Shown: positions 1-10,743 of the stretch, piece by piece
Layout: every line of letters begins with the position of its first letter
Numbering within the stretch: position 1 is the first letter of the stretch
Source: Chamaecrista fasciculata
Lineage: Eukaryota; Streptophyta; Magnoliopsida; Fabales; Fabaceae
DNA length: 64,000 bases
Reading direction: 5' to 3'
NCBI GenBank assembly: GCA_003254925.1
Contig: QANZ01027585.1
Coordinates: 146,355-210,354, forward strand
Position numbers and translations under genes: made by a program
Notes under the pieces: model-generated
The model's input: only the letters and a program-made list of their open reading frames with translations
What the model was told of the DNA's origin: nothing
The model's database searches: none

Positions 1-783
1 TGATATTAAGATATCATAATCTTATGGTTTGATAATTATATGATTTTAGGGTTTCCTAAAATTATAATTATCAAAGTCCCCAAACCCTATAAAAGGAAGC
101 CAAAGTCGACTTTCACATAGAGATCAGAAGAATTGGATTCTTTGATAATAGAGCTTAATCTAGAGAGAGAAAATTTCGATTTTTCAATCTAGGTTAGAGA
201 GAGAATTCACAACTTGAGAATTGGATTCTTGAGAGTGAAATCACAAAAGGGTGAGAGCCTCATGCACATAGATAAAGTCGACTTAGCCTAATTCTTCTTA
301 GAAGGAAGATTCGATTTTGCCTTTGAGGAGAGAGAGAAAAAATCGCATCCTTGCTTTCCTAGAGAGAGAAAGTGGCGCACAATATTAAGAGTTAATATTG
401 TGTGACAAGGTTGTGTGGGATCAAGAAGAGTTCTTGATCAAGGCGCCAAACAGTTTTTGATAATTCAAGAAGAGTTCATGAATTTAAAGAACACCCGTAG
501 ATAAAGGTTCCGGATTCACTTGAGAAGTGAAGGAGGCTAGCACCTAGGCATCTCCAAACTGTTCGTGTGGATTACCGGCGGACGAAGGACGCGTCACGTG
601 GACTTCTTGGAAACGCCCCGTCAAACTAAACGATTGAAACTCGTGAGGTATACCACTTAACCAAAAGTTTTAAATTCAGCTAGCGGATCCGTTCGGGAAT
701 TCTTGGACCTGGGCGTTTAAAGTTTTTTTTTATTTACTGTTTTTCATGCTTCCGCTGCCTTAGGCGCCCTTGAATTCCCAACA
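1..783 (+). mobile_element. 3' part of a copia-type LTR, truncated by window edge
   Basis: The block ends in CCCAACA at 783, where LINE sequence begins. It has a promoter-like TATAAAA box near 91-97. The stretch 530-780 (ggctagcacctaggcatct, ttcgtgtggattaccgg, tccgctgcc) closely parallels the end of the LTR at 28497-30583, so both belong to related LTR families. The left end lies outside the window, so it cannot be told whether this is a solo LTR or one end of a full element. It is inserted inside a LINE ORF2 on the opposite strand. Confidence 0.75.
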
Positions 784-1400
784 TTATCATTTCCCAATAC
801 ACATGGTTTATTACGTTTATTAAACCATGTGTATTTTTGACCTGTAAACCCCAAGTCAACAAGACCACAAGCATCTAGACATTTTTCAAAATCACGAATC
901 CTAGACAAAGAAGCAGGTCTAAGACCCCATTTTTCATCTTGACTAAGGACATCATTGAAATCACCACACATAATCCAGGGAAGATCAACAAGAGGGGACA
1001 GAGAAACCAGATTATTCCAGAGGATTTTCCTAGTGTCTCTACCATAAATAAAAGATAAGAAGAGAGTATGAGAATTCGTTACCTCAGCAGTGGTATGAAT
1101 TTCCTGGAAGGTGCTCCCATGGACTGAAACTTTCACACGATCACCATCCCATAACAGCCACATGCCACCCGCATAACCCATTGGTTAACCACAAACCAAG
1201 TATTGAAACCCAAGCTGGAGATGATCCTTTGAGCTTTGGGCCCACCCACCCAGGTCTCAGTCAAAAGAACAATGTTAGGCTTATATTTCAGCTTCAGATC
1301 ATGGAACACCCTGCAAAAGTCAGCACTAGCGGCATCTCTTGCATTCCAACCAAGTATGTTGATAGAATCAATATAACAGGGAGGCTCAAAAAAATTTTGA
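784..1400 (-). pseudogene. LINE ORF2 fragment: apurinic-type endonuclease domain, frameshifted
   Basis: The minus-strand translation gives the start of an exonuclease-endonuclease-phosphatase domain: NILGWNARDA, then LLTETWVGG with the catalytic Glu, then in a second frame GGMWLLWDGD and MCGDFNDVL with the GDFN motif. The two parts lie in different frames and join at about 1175-1185, so at least one frameshift is present. The domain is cut at 783 by the LTR. In L1 elements this domain nicks target DNA for target-primed reverse transcription. This copy cannot be functional. Confidence 0.8.
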
Positions 1401-1759
1401 CCCACATGACCTAAATCAGAATCAGAGTCAGGGCTAGAGAAATAGCACCTTTCCATATCAGTTCTGTCCCAAAGAGGTAGCGGGTTGGCCAGCACCTTGT
1501 AGATCAGATTGCCGGTTCCGAGCTGCAGACAGGCAGTGACGGAGCCTTTAGGTCCCACGCACCCAGGAGTTGACCTCCTGTCAGCATTTTTCCTCTCATG
1601 GTATGGGTGACAATGTTCATTGAGAGTTGGTAGAAAGCAACCTGTTGGTGGAGATGCTCCATCGGAACATCGAGATGCTCCACCGAGTTGTGTCTGATGA
1701 CAGCCTTGGGTGGGAACACCATTATCAGCCCTGTGAACACCCCATTTGGTCCGGGTCAT

Positions 1760-2770
1760 TTTGCAACTTAGAAAACTTTTGAGGGGCTAAAAAGAGAATG
1801 ATAAAAGTAAAAAAAAAAAAGTAAGATACAGAAAATATGAAAAAGGAAACAAAATGGCCTTTTGTAAATAATGAATGCAAGGAGGGATATTTCTGAGAAG
1901 GAGATAGTCATAGAGGGGCATTTTTGTCATTCTAGAATCCCTAACCCTAATTCACAAATCAGCCACCTCTCTCTTCACATGTGCAAGACGCCTCCTTCTC
2001 TCTTCTCCCACGCTTTACCCAATTTTGGTCCCTGTCTTGATCTCTCTTCTCACGCCATCTCAAGATGGCTCTTTCTTCTCCAGTCTTCCACCACGCCTCG
2101 TCTGCCATCTCCACAAGAAGCAAGCCCCGACCACCATAGCCTCGAATGACGAAGCAATCAGCCCAAAACGCGCCAGAAAACATGGAAGAATGGTGGAACA
2201 CGCAAGCAAGGAAAATGGCGACTTTGAAGAGTATAAAGTAAGGTTTTCATTTTCGTTTTAGGGGGGTCTTTTGGGTTCTCTGTAAACGAAATTTTTGAGA
2301 GAGAAAGCTCCTTGGTTTTGTGAATGTAATACTTGAGTGAGGAGGTCTCTTTTCGCTCTGTTTTCTGTAAGCACGAAAAGTGGGGGGTTCGTTTTTGCTC
2401 TTGAAAAATCAGAGAAAAGAGAGTTTTAGAGAGTTTGAGAGAGGAAGAAAAAGGGACTAAAGAATCACTGTGAGTCTCGTTTCTCCTATCCTTTTTCAAT
2501 ATTATGTAATCTTGGAATTCATCAATGAAATATTGAATACTCACAATGTGAGAATTTGCTCTTAGTTTCCTTCTTTTCTGTCAACAGTTGTGTAATCTGT
2601 TTGTGCGTGTAGATATGTTAAAATATGTGATTTTGTTCTTATTCTAAGCATGACTTGAAGGTTTTCGGTCAACTAACCCAATGAATCCCCAAAAAGAGTA
2701 TATTTGGACGAGGGTTATGAGATTTCCTCTTTGTTTTTCTTAGTATCTACATGTTTCTGGGACTATTTTG
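1760..2770. other. Unassigned insertion between the two LINE ORFs
   Basis: This kilobase lies between LINE ORF1 and ORF2 but has no LINE coding features. The plus strand shows a poly(A) run (about 1809-1821), a leader-like stretch at 1920-2145 and a small ORF at 2146-2241. It starts MTKQSAQNAPENMEEWWNTQ and ends exactly where a good splice donor (AAA/GTAAGG) occurs. Pyrimidine- and GAGAG-rich sequence follows. It may be a captured gene start or another retroposed copy. I do not recognise the peptide and could not find insertion boundaries. Confidence 0.4.
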
Positions 2771-3174
2771 TAGTTCTCTACATGCTTTCGAGGTTCTTAT
2801 TCTGATGGTGCCCATTGTGCTTCAACGCCTTCATGTAAGCAATCACTTCGTTGCTTCCCAGATCCTTCATCTGTGCCTCTGATACAATCAAAGCCCAACT
2901 TGGGAGCCAATCATCTTGAGTCATCATAGCCACCATGAGGTTCTCCCACACATGAATTGAGTAGAACAGGTGCGTTAATGGATTGTTCAGGAGGTGTGAG
3001 AGACTGTGGAACTGGTTCCAGTTTACACCCGGGAGGGGGATCGACTGAAGAAAACTGCCCCCGAAGAACCCATAGCAAGGGATCACAATCGGGGCCTTCT
3101 TGTTGCGTGCAAAACGTTCGCAGTATTCGATCTCCTGTCTGAGAACGGTCTGTTGCGCTTGAATGCGATGCCTC

Positions 3175-4710
3175 CTATTGAGGAGCATCATGAGGGAGGG
3201 TCGTGCCATCGGGGAAGGTAGGAAGTGAGAGAGGATTTGGTGAGAAAAGATTAGGGTTTTGAGGTGTGAGTTCAAGGGTCTGAGAGGATGGGGATTTTAA
3301 AGAGTGTTGAGGTGTATGCAGTTGGGTGGTCTCCGAGGTGTTCAAAGCCACCATCTCTATGGCGTTCTTGGTAGAATCGACGTCAAGGACCAAATTCATG
3401 GGCTTGGAAAATTTTTTCTTGGGTCGGCGTTCCTCAGGCGACGACAAGGGGGAGTTGTTAGATGAAATGTGAAAGTTTTGGGTAACACTCTTTGCAGGAT
3501 GAGATTCAGAGCTATTTGGTGTGAGCCTCGAGGAATGAAATAGGGGAGAAGAGGCCAAACGACTTGGATTAGAGTCAGAGCTAGGCAAGGTCAACTCAGA
3601 TAAAATGCAGTCTGCGAGAGTTCCAGATATCACGTGCTTGGTACTATAAGGAGGCATCTTAGGGTTTTCTGTATGCATCAGGCGATCAAATGAAGAGTCA
3701 TTTAGGGTTTCAATTGGGCTTGAGTGAAGGCCCAAACCTGGAGTGGGGCTGCTATTAGGCTTTTGGGGTGTTTTCGCAAGGCAACAGATGGTTTGAATTT
3801 CAAATTCGTTCCCGCCTTTTGTACTGATCGGAGTGGTGACCGGAGCACTTGCCGAAAATTTCGTCGTCTGCTTTTTCTTCTTTCTAACCGTTACCCAAGC
3901 ATGATGGCTAGGTGGATCGGCAGATTGGTTAGACATTGTAGGTGTATTAGTGGAGAGATAGGTGGGAGAAGATGGGAGAGATGCAGGAGAGTTATGGGTG
4001 TTCCTACAGGATTGATTAGAGTGACCAAAACCTCCGCAGGCGAGGCAAAATCCCACTTTACCTTCGAAGCAAAGGGGTTGGGTAATATCGTCAACGTCGA
4101 CCGAGCATGGGAGATCTTTAGCAAGGTCAACCAAAACACAAATCCTAGCGATCCCTGCTTTGTGGAGGTTATGCGTAACATCATCAGTTCCTAGGAAAGA
4201 ACCCAAGGCATCCCCAATTTTAACCAAGATGTTCGGGTTGAGGAATTCAAGGGGGAGGTCATCCAGCTTTACCCAAACAGGGGATGGAGCAGAAAGTAGC
4301 GCCAGAGTTGGGTTGAACCGGGGTTTCCAAAGTTGCAGAGACATAAAGAATCCATTGATGAAGTTAGGTCCATTGAGGATAGCTTTCCAACGATCCTCAA
4401 CAGCAAAAAACTTGATAATGAAGAAGCCCTTTGCCAGATTAAGAACAATAGGAGGAGATCGGAGATTCCAAAGATTGATCAGTTTCCCAAGGAGAAATTC
4501 TTTGGTGACCTTGAGCCCCCATACACGGACGATGACTGATTCAGTCCAAGGGGCGTTGATCGACTTATTTTCGGCATCAGAGATGGATACAGAGGGTTTC
4601 TTTGATGAGTTGGGTAAGGAAGTGGGAATAGATCCGAAGGGGATAGTGTTTTTGGTGTTAGAGGCTGAAGTGGGGAAAGGGAAGATCGGAGGAGGCTGCA
4701 GCAGCGGCAA
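3175..4710 (-). CDS. LINE ORF1, DUF4283/CCHC zinc-knuckle protein
   Basis: An uninterrupted 511-codon frame. Residues about 55-205 look like the DUF4283 domain common in plant L1 ORF1 proteins (WTESVIVRVWGLKV, PVWVKLDDLPLEF). A CX2CX4HX4C zinc knuckle follows, with Cys222, Cys225, His230 and Cys235. The C-terminal half is a long Ser/Pro/Thr-rich tail. Such proteins bind LINE RNA and act with ORF2 in target-primed reverse transcription. An overlapping minus-strand frame (3275-2778) continues past the stop and may be the original C-terminus after a frameshift, or the ORF1-ORF2 linker. This is a transposon gene, not a host gene; the open frame suggests a fairly young insertion. Confidence 0.8.
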   Translation of the reverse strand: MPLLQPPPIFPFPTSASNTKNTIPFGSIPTSLPNSSKKPSVSISDAENKSINAPWTESVIVRVWGLKVTKEFLLGKLINLWNLRSPPIVLNLAKGFFIIKFFAVEDRWKAILNGPNFINGFFMSLQLWKPRFNPTLALLSAPSPVWVKLDDLPLEFLNPNILVKIGDALGSFLGTDDVTHNLHKAGIARICVLVDLAKDLPCSVDVDDITQPLCFEGKVGFCLACGGFGHSNQSCRNTHNSPASLPSSPTYLSTNTPTMSNQSADPPSHHAWVTVRKKKKQTTKFSASAPVTTPISTKGGNEFEIQTICCLAKTPQKPNSSPTPGLGLHSSPIETLNDSSFDRLMHTENPKMPPYSTKHVISGTLADCILSELTLPSSDSNPSRLASSPLFHSSRLTPNSSESHPAKSVTQNFHISSNNSPLSSPEERRPKKKFSKPMNLVLDVDSTKNAIEMVALNTSETTQLHTPQHSLKSPSSQTLELTPQNPNLFSPNPLSLPTFPDGTTLPHDAPQ

Positions 4711-4745
4711 AAGAGACTTCGTCCCTTCGACTTCATCCCTCGTTT

Positions 4746-5028
4746 CTTTATTTTATTGTTTTAGCTCTCATGACCTATTATTTGACTACCTTTAAAAATA
4801 CAACATTAAGTTTTAACATTGACAAGTCACCATCGTTATGTCAAATCTCATTATTATATTTAATAATGTAATTAAAGTGAACTTTACTATAGAACTTTTG
4901 ATGACAAGAATGCAACTTTTTGATTATGAAGGAGTGTCCATTTCTGTTGATGAACCAGGTCCTATCATAGGGCCTTAATTACTTGATTCTTGGTAAGGAA
5001 TGAAAGAGGGGGCTTCGAAGACGATCAA
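4746..5028. other. Intergenic, nothing recognised
   Basis: AT-rich sequence between the LINE 5' end and the next retroposon. I see no coding frame, RNA gene or clear repeat. Confidence 0.5.
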
Positions 5029-5685
5029 TCATCAGATACCGTCATATGAAAAATTAGGTTTAGTTGTCTCTTTCCTTTGCTCTCTTTCTTTTGTGCAAAG
5101 CTTTCTTGGACCGTCGTTGTCTTATTGGCGGTGGCCCTCCTTTATTTATATAGAGTTAAAAATTCATTCTTCGTGAGGGTTCTTCCCTTTATGAAAGTGT
5201 TATTTTATTTCAAGGGTTTTATGGCGGCAGCGTTTTAGATCAGAGATATCACGCGTCGATTTGGTCTGGCTTTCTCTACGACAGCGATTATAGACTAGGC
5301 ATTCCACGACGACTTTCTGGTTTGATTCTGGTTTTTGGGTGCTCGGTGGAGTTTTATTCTGAGTCAGGTATGTCCACGGCGTCTCTCTTGTTTACTTCCA
5401 TGGCGGCTTCCAAGGCGACATTTTATTGTTGCTTTGAGTCTGTTGGTTGTAGCTTTAGTTTGATCCTAGATATGTTAATTAGGCAGCTGATTGTCTTGCC
5501 AATTTGTCTTACACGAGGATGGGTCCTCTTGGATGGGTTACAAACCCCCCACCTTCGTTAGTTGATATCTTGTCTAGTGATGTTGCTTATTTTGCTTTGT
5601 TTTTGTTTGTACTGTGTTTGGCTCTGCTTTACTTTTGAATGAATTATGTTTCAGGTAAAAAAAAAGTCATCAAATACCATCATAA
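5029..5685 (+). mobile_element. Poly(A) retroposon with 19-bp target duplication
   Basis: The block ends in a run of nine A (5657-5665). It is flanked by imperfect 19-bp direct repeats, 5029-5047 and 5667-5685 (tcatcagataccgtcatat and tcatcaaataccatcataa, 16 of 19 identical). These are hallmarks of L1-mediated insertion. The 618-bp body has no long coding frame; it is probably the 3' end of a 5'-truncated LINE, or else a SINE or retrocopy. Confidence 0.75.
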
Positions 5686-6450
5686 TCTCAACCATAAATG
5701 ATGTGGACCAAAAATTAGCGGATATTTCTCATTATTAGGGCATAGTCCTGAGTTCTATTATCATTTATCAAGCAAGTTTGGTATGCCATCTTAAAATACG
5801 CCTATATCATTTTGAATAAATTCCATCAATAATAATGGATACAAAAAAAATATATTTATATCTCTATAGAAAATAAGCAATGTAATAAGTATTAGTTTAA
5901 TAGGTTCATTATATGCGTGCAATTTTAATTTGTATATGATATATGATATAAAGGAACTAATTTACAATGTCTTAATGTTGGTCTAATCGTGCAATGACTA
6001 ACTTTAAAAAATATTGGTCTAATCTCTTTCAAAAAAGAAAAATTGATCTAATCGACGAATAACTATGAAAACACTAGCAAACTGTCTTCGTACGCTAGTG
6101 TCATTTTTCTTTAAAAAATAATTACCCATATACATAACGGAATTAGTGGCTGCTGCCTGCTAGCTAGCTAGTTGAAAATTGAAATTGAAAGTTTGAAACA
6201 TTTTTCCCATTAACTATACTTAAATCTTCCTGAAATAAAATCAGTGGCTGCTTGTTGAAACTAAAACTTCTTTTCTATTAACTGTGTAAATCTTCGCGAA
6301 GTAAAATTAATTAGTGGCTACTTGTTGAAATGCTCTTTGAATAGCCAGCCCTCTACTCTCTTTGAACATTGACTTGTAAAAAGAATATATTTAAATTATA
6401 TATTTGTTGTTCAAAGATTAGGCAAAATACTGAAAAGACTAGAACGTGAG
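5686..6450. repeat. AT-rich intergenic, with one block repeated 2.1 kb downstream
   Basis: No gene is seen. The segment 5752-5810 (tctattatcatttatcaagc and onward) recurs at 7856-7907 in the same orientation with few changes, so a piece of this region was duplicated. The rest is AT-rich sequence without recognisable features. Confidence 0.55.
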
Positions 6451-6459
6451 AAGATTTTA

Positions 6460-6948
6460 GGATAAATTACACTTTGTTATTTTGTAATTTGACTCAATTC
6501 TATTTTGGTATCCTAAGGTCTCCACTATTATCCTTTTGGTACCCTGAACAAATCTTTCGTTAGTTTTGAAGAGAATTTGACACGTGGGCTCACTAAAACT
6601 CAATTTTATCTAACATTTTGCCACAACAAAGATCAAACGCATGTTTTTCGAACGTTTTGAATGATTTCGGTGTTGGATGCTAAGAAAGTTCTGAGAGAAT
6701 TCAGAGTCAGGTTTCGAAAAGCATGCGTTTGATCTTATTGTTGTGGCAAAATGTTTGATAAAATTGAGTTTCAGTGAACCCACATGCAGGTCATGTGCCA
6801 AATTTCGTCTAAAATTAACAAAAAAGTTATTCAATGTACCAAAAAGGTAACAGTAGAGACCTCAGTATACCTAAGTGTCAAGTTTTAAACCATAAGGTAT
6901 CAAAATAGAATTGGGTTAAACTATATGATATCAAAGTATAATTAATCC
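6460..6948. mobile_element. MULE-like inverted-repeat element, 9-bp TSD
   Basis: The ends GGATAAATTACACTTTG and CAAAGTATAATTAATCC are imperfect inverted repeats. The perfect 9-bp direct repeat aagatttta flanks them (6451-6459 and 6949-6957). Nine-base duplications are typical of Mutator-like elements. The inverted similarity extends inward over most of the 489 bp, so transcripts would fold into a hairpin. No transposase is encoded. Confidence 0.85.
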
Positions 6949-6957
6949 AAGATTTTA

Positions 6958-7535
6958 TATATAGAGGCAAAAGTACTTTTGTAATCTTAATATATAATAG
7001 TCAATTTATTGTATCTTAAAATTTTTTTTGAGTTAATTATTATTTCAATTCGTAAGTACAAACATTGAAGATACAATTGATTCTTACAAAAATTTAAAAT
7101 ACAATTGAAATTAACTCAATATTTTAAAGATACCCTATTACCTCAATATATATAAAGATCTTCTCAACACGTTCTAGTCTTTCCAGTATATTACATCTAA
7201 CAATCTCATTAATCTATATTTTGTAAAATGGATATTCGCTTTTAATTGGAGAAACAACATTATATTATTCAGTTATTCTTTATAAAAAGAGCATGTAATA
7301 TAAATTATTTTCAAATATTAAAAGAATATTTCTCAAAACGACATTTCTAAACGTAATCTTTTTCACAACACTTTTTAGACAATAAAGAAAAAACTACATA
7401 AAAAGTTGATATTCAAATAAATAAAAATCTTCTACGAAAAAAATAAATACAAATCTACATGGAATTTTCTTTTACACCAATATCAGTAATTATATTAATC
7501 CCCAGAATATATATATATATATATATGTTTATTTA
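6958..7535. other. AT-rich intergenic with a short AT microsatellite
   Basis: No coding or RNA gene seen. An (AT)n run lies at about 7507-7526. Confidence 0.5.
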
Positions 7536-7684
7536 TTATATTTGATAACAGTCCGTTGCGGCAAGGTTAATTAATAAGGGCAGCGCAAGGGAGCGAAATG
7601 AACGTCCGAGACCTGATAATAAACACCTTGTTAATCACTACTATAACGGTATTAAAACGAAGTAAAGAAGCATAACGATTCCTC
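7536..7684 (+). repeat. Direct repeat, copy 1
   Basis: About 149 bp (ttatatttgataacagtccg to cataacgattcctc) that recurs at 7947-8085 with a few changes, including an 8-bp indel. It is less AT-rich than its surroundings. I do not recognise it as a known element. Confidence 0.8.
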
Positions 7685-7946
7685 ATTGTTCAATTTCTTA
7701 GCTTAAGTTAAGGTGTTTTTTTAAGCAAAAACCCGAGTTTTTTTTTTTAATAGCAAAACCCTTTTAATTATACATATGATTATTTGTAATGATTGTTGGT
7801 TAGGCTCCTAAGACACCTGCATTTGTGGCTTCGAAGATGTTTTTGTAGGAGATGGAAGTCTATTATCATTTATCAAGCAAGTTTGGTGTGCCATCTTAAA
7901 ATATGCATTTATTATAATCCCCTATATATTTATATATCTTTATTTT
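7685..7946. repeat. Spacer between direct repeats, carrying a second duplicated block
   Basis: The part 7856-7907 matches 5752-5810. Together with the 7536/7947 repeat pair this suggests more than one local duplication. No gene is seen. Confidence 0.55.
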
Positions 7947-8085
7947 TTATATTTGATAACAGTCCGTTGCGGCAAGGTTAAGGGCAGCACAATGGAGCGA
8001 AATGAACGTCCGGGACCTGATAATAAACACCTTGTTAATCACTATAACGGTATTAAAAGGAAGTAAAGAAGTATAACGATTCCTC
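7947..8085 (+). repeat. Direct repeat, copy 2
   Basis: Second copy of the 7536-7684 block, same orientation, start-to-start distance about 410 bp. Confidence 0.8.
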
Positions 8086-9032
8086 TTTAAACAAAAGGAA
8101 AGGAAAAAAATAGTTACAACGGCACAGATAATTAATTGAAAAAGCTCAAAACGAACAAGTAGTTGCAAGTTTGCAAGTTGTATCATGCACACCAAGAGAC
8201 TCCTCATCTTTTTAATGGATCCACTTGTATGTCAATTTGTAAAATTGTAACAGACCTTATCGTTATTAATATATCATGAATCATGGTTCCCAGAGGTTAT
8301 GAATTTGATCAATCATCAGTCCATCAATCAATTTAAAAAGTTATATGACACTATAACCATAAAAAATACTATTGTTAAATTTTCTTGATTACAGACGTAG
8401 CGAAATGAATACATATCTCTCTATATTTTGATTGAAGGGCGTAATGGAAAGACACATTTAATGGTGTGTATTATCTCATGATAGAGATAGATAGGTTCAT
8501 CTTAGGTAGGCGTCGTCGCAGCTCTCAATGCGTTACTTAAAGTGAGTGTAGGGAGGCAGATGCAGAGGCACGGACAGGTGGTGAGTAGTGAGGTCTCGCC
8601 GTTTTTCAGGCCTTCCTTCAATTTCAATCCAATGCTCTCTCTCATTTATTCATTATTATTCATTACATCAACATGAGAAATCTCTATAGCTCATTTACTA
8701 TTACCCTCACTCACCACTCACCAAACCCAATCTAATCCCCTAGCCACACACTTATTCTGCCATCTCACCCCCACCACACACACCCTCCTCTCACGTGAAC
8801 TTCACCCTCCTCTCCAATTCATTTCATTTTTCTCAAATAATAATAATAAAATATTAAAATCAAATCAAATATTTTACCATATCCTCGCAGTAACTCAACT
8901 TTATTTATGTGTATATATATATATTCTCTTACAACCGCACCTCACACACTTACACCAATCTCTCTCTCTTTCTCTTTCTCTTTCTCTTTCTCTTTCTCTC
9001 TCTCCTTCATTCTGATATTTAACATACAGCGA
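8086..9032 (+). promoter_or_regulatory. Upstream region and probable 5' leader of the CYP78A gene
   Basis: This stretch precedes the CYP78A start codon. A TATA-like run (gtatatatatatattc, about 8910-8925) sits about 110 bp before the ATG. A long CT/TTTCTC microsatellite follows (about 8958-9006), which would lie in the 5' untranslated leader; such pyrimidine tracts are common in plant leaders. A CCACC/CACA-rich segment lies at 8700-8800. No transcription start can be fixed from sequence. Confidence 0.5.
8958..9006 (+). repeat. CT-rich microsatellite in the CYP78A leader
   Basis: Runs of TCTC and TTTCTC directly upstream of the CYP78A ATG. It keeps an open frame in phase with the gene (Ser-Phe repeats), but this is a repeat by-product and not an N-terminal extension. 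Confidence 0.8.
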
Positions 9033-10743
9033 ATGGAGATAGGCAACACGAAGCCCGCGAACTGGTGGGTGTTCACTACACTCCCAGCTTTTCTCGGCTC
9101 CGACCGTGTTTTCATTTTGGACGCCTACGCTCTCTTTTCCATTTTTCTTGCCTTCCTCTTCATTGGTCTTCTCTCTTGGGCTTTTTCCTCTGGCGGCGGC
9201 CTGGCCTGGAGACACGGCCGCAACTCCAGAGGCCCAAAGCCCATCCCTGGGCCCAAAGGCCTTCCCATAGTCGGCTCACTTTTCACTCTCAGTCGCGGCT
9301 TGGCTCATCGCTCCCTCGCCGCCATGGCCTGGTCAACCCAAGCCACTCAACTCATGGCTTTCTCTCTCGGCTCGTCGACTCCAGTCGTAGTCGCTTCTGA
9401 CCCAACCACGGCTCGTGAAATCCTCACTTCCCAACACTTCGCTGACCGTCCTCTTAAGCAGTCCGCTAAGAGCCTTATGTTTAGCCGAGCCATCGGGTTC
9501 GCTCCCAATGGCACCTATTGGCGTCTCTTGAGAAGGATTGCCTCTTCTCATCTCTTCGCACCCAGGCGCATTCTAGCTCACGAGCCTGGTCGCCAGCTAG
9601 AATGCACTGCCATGCTGCGCAATATAACAGCAGAACAGAGAAACCTCGGGAGTGTGTGTTTGCGTGGTCATCTACAAGCCGCGTCGCTTAATAACATCAT
9701 GGGAAGCGTGTTTGGAAAAAGGTATGATCCCTCCATTCAAACTGAAGAGCTTGAGGATCTCAAGGATATGGTTCGAGAAGGGTTCGAGCTTTTAGGCGCT
9801 TTTAACTGCTCTGATTATCTCCCTTGGCTCAGTACTCTCTATGACCCTCATCGTATTAATGAACGTTGTGCCAAACTTGTCCCTCGAGTCACGAAATTCG
9901 TTCGAGCCATTATAGAAGAGCACCGAACCGCCCGGTCCGGGAGACTCTCTGATTCTGATCAGGATGATTTCGTGGATGTTTTGCTTTCTTTGGATGGAGA
10001 CGACAAGCTTGACGAGAGTGACATGGTTGCTGTATTGTGGGTACGTATATATATATTATTCAATTAATTAATTCGTCCTTCTTAATTTAGTAATTCCTAA
10101 AATCTTGATATTTTTCCAGGAAATGATATTCAGAGGGACCGATACGACGGCGCTTTTGACAGAGTGGGCAATGGCGGAGCTGGTGTTGCACCCGAAGGTG
10201 CAGGATAAGCTTTACGAAGAGATCCACCAGATTATTGGCGATAGAGAGACGGTGACGGATGCTGACGTGGCGCGAATGCCGTACTTACAGGCGGTGGTGA
10301 AGGAATCGCTGAGGGTACACCCGCCAGGCCCTCTCCTCTCGTGGGCCCGACTGTCCACGTCGGACGTACAGCTCAGCAATGGCATGGTGGTTCCCGCCAA
10401 AACCACGGCCATGGTCAACATGTGGGCCATAACGCACGACCCTCGCATATGGGAGGCCCCGCTCCAGTTTCTGCCGGAAAGGTTCGTCGGTGCTGACGTG
10501 GACGTGCGTGGCTCCGACCTCCGCCTTGCTCCGTTCGGCGCCGGACGGAGGGTGTGTCCCGGAAAAAACCTCGGCCTCGTCACGGTCACACTCTGGGTGG
10601 CCCAGTTGGTGCACCGGTTCAAGTGGGTTCAGGACCCGACCCGACCCGTTGATCTCAGTGAAGTCCTAAAATTGTCCTGCGAGATGAAGCACCCGCTGCA
10701 TGCGGTGGCCGTGGAAAGAAACAGCAGCAACAGCCTCGGTTGA
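9033..10743 (+). CDS. CYP78A: Cytochrome P450 of the CYP78A family
   Basis: Two exons, 9033-10040 and 10120-10743, joined in phase 0 across a 79-bp GT-AG intron, give 543 residues, normal for CYP78A. An N-terminal membrane anchor (about 27-51) is followed by the proline hinge [12 protein letters not shown] (70-81). The I-helix motif FRGTDT (340-345) has the Arg typical of this family. ExxR (Glu398-Arg401), PERF (455-458) and the haem loop [10 protein letters not shown] with Cys482 are complete. The exon 1 stretch [20 protein letters not shown] is a strong CYP78A signature. Family members (KLUH/CYP78A5, CYP78A7) are ER monooxygenases that promote organ and seed growth through an unidentified mobile signal. 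ATG 9033 was chosen because translation upstream is only microsatellite. All motifs are intact; the subfamily number is not resolved. Confidence 0.95.

Larger units (their letters stand above)
784..4745 (-). mobile_element. L1-type LINE, minus strand, interrupted by the LTR
   Basis: Read on the minus strand, the element starts near 4745, carries an intact ORF1 (4710-3175) with a CCHC knuckle, and then the start of ORF2 with an endonuclease-like domain (about 1400-784). At 783 the LTR cuts it; the reverse transcriptase part must lie left of the window. The 5' end is approximate. About 1 kb between the ORFs (1760-2770) does not look like LINE sequence and is listed separately. Confidence 0.8.

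Noticed and set aside
3724..4795. Plus-strand frames of 156 and 211 codons
   Set aside because: They are antisense shadows of LINE ORF1, which has the domain evidence.
10212..10622. Two long minus-strand frames opposite CYP78A exon 2
   Set aside because: Shadows of a GC-rich coding exon.
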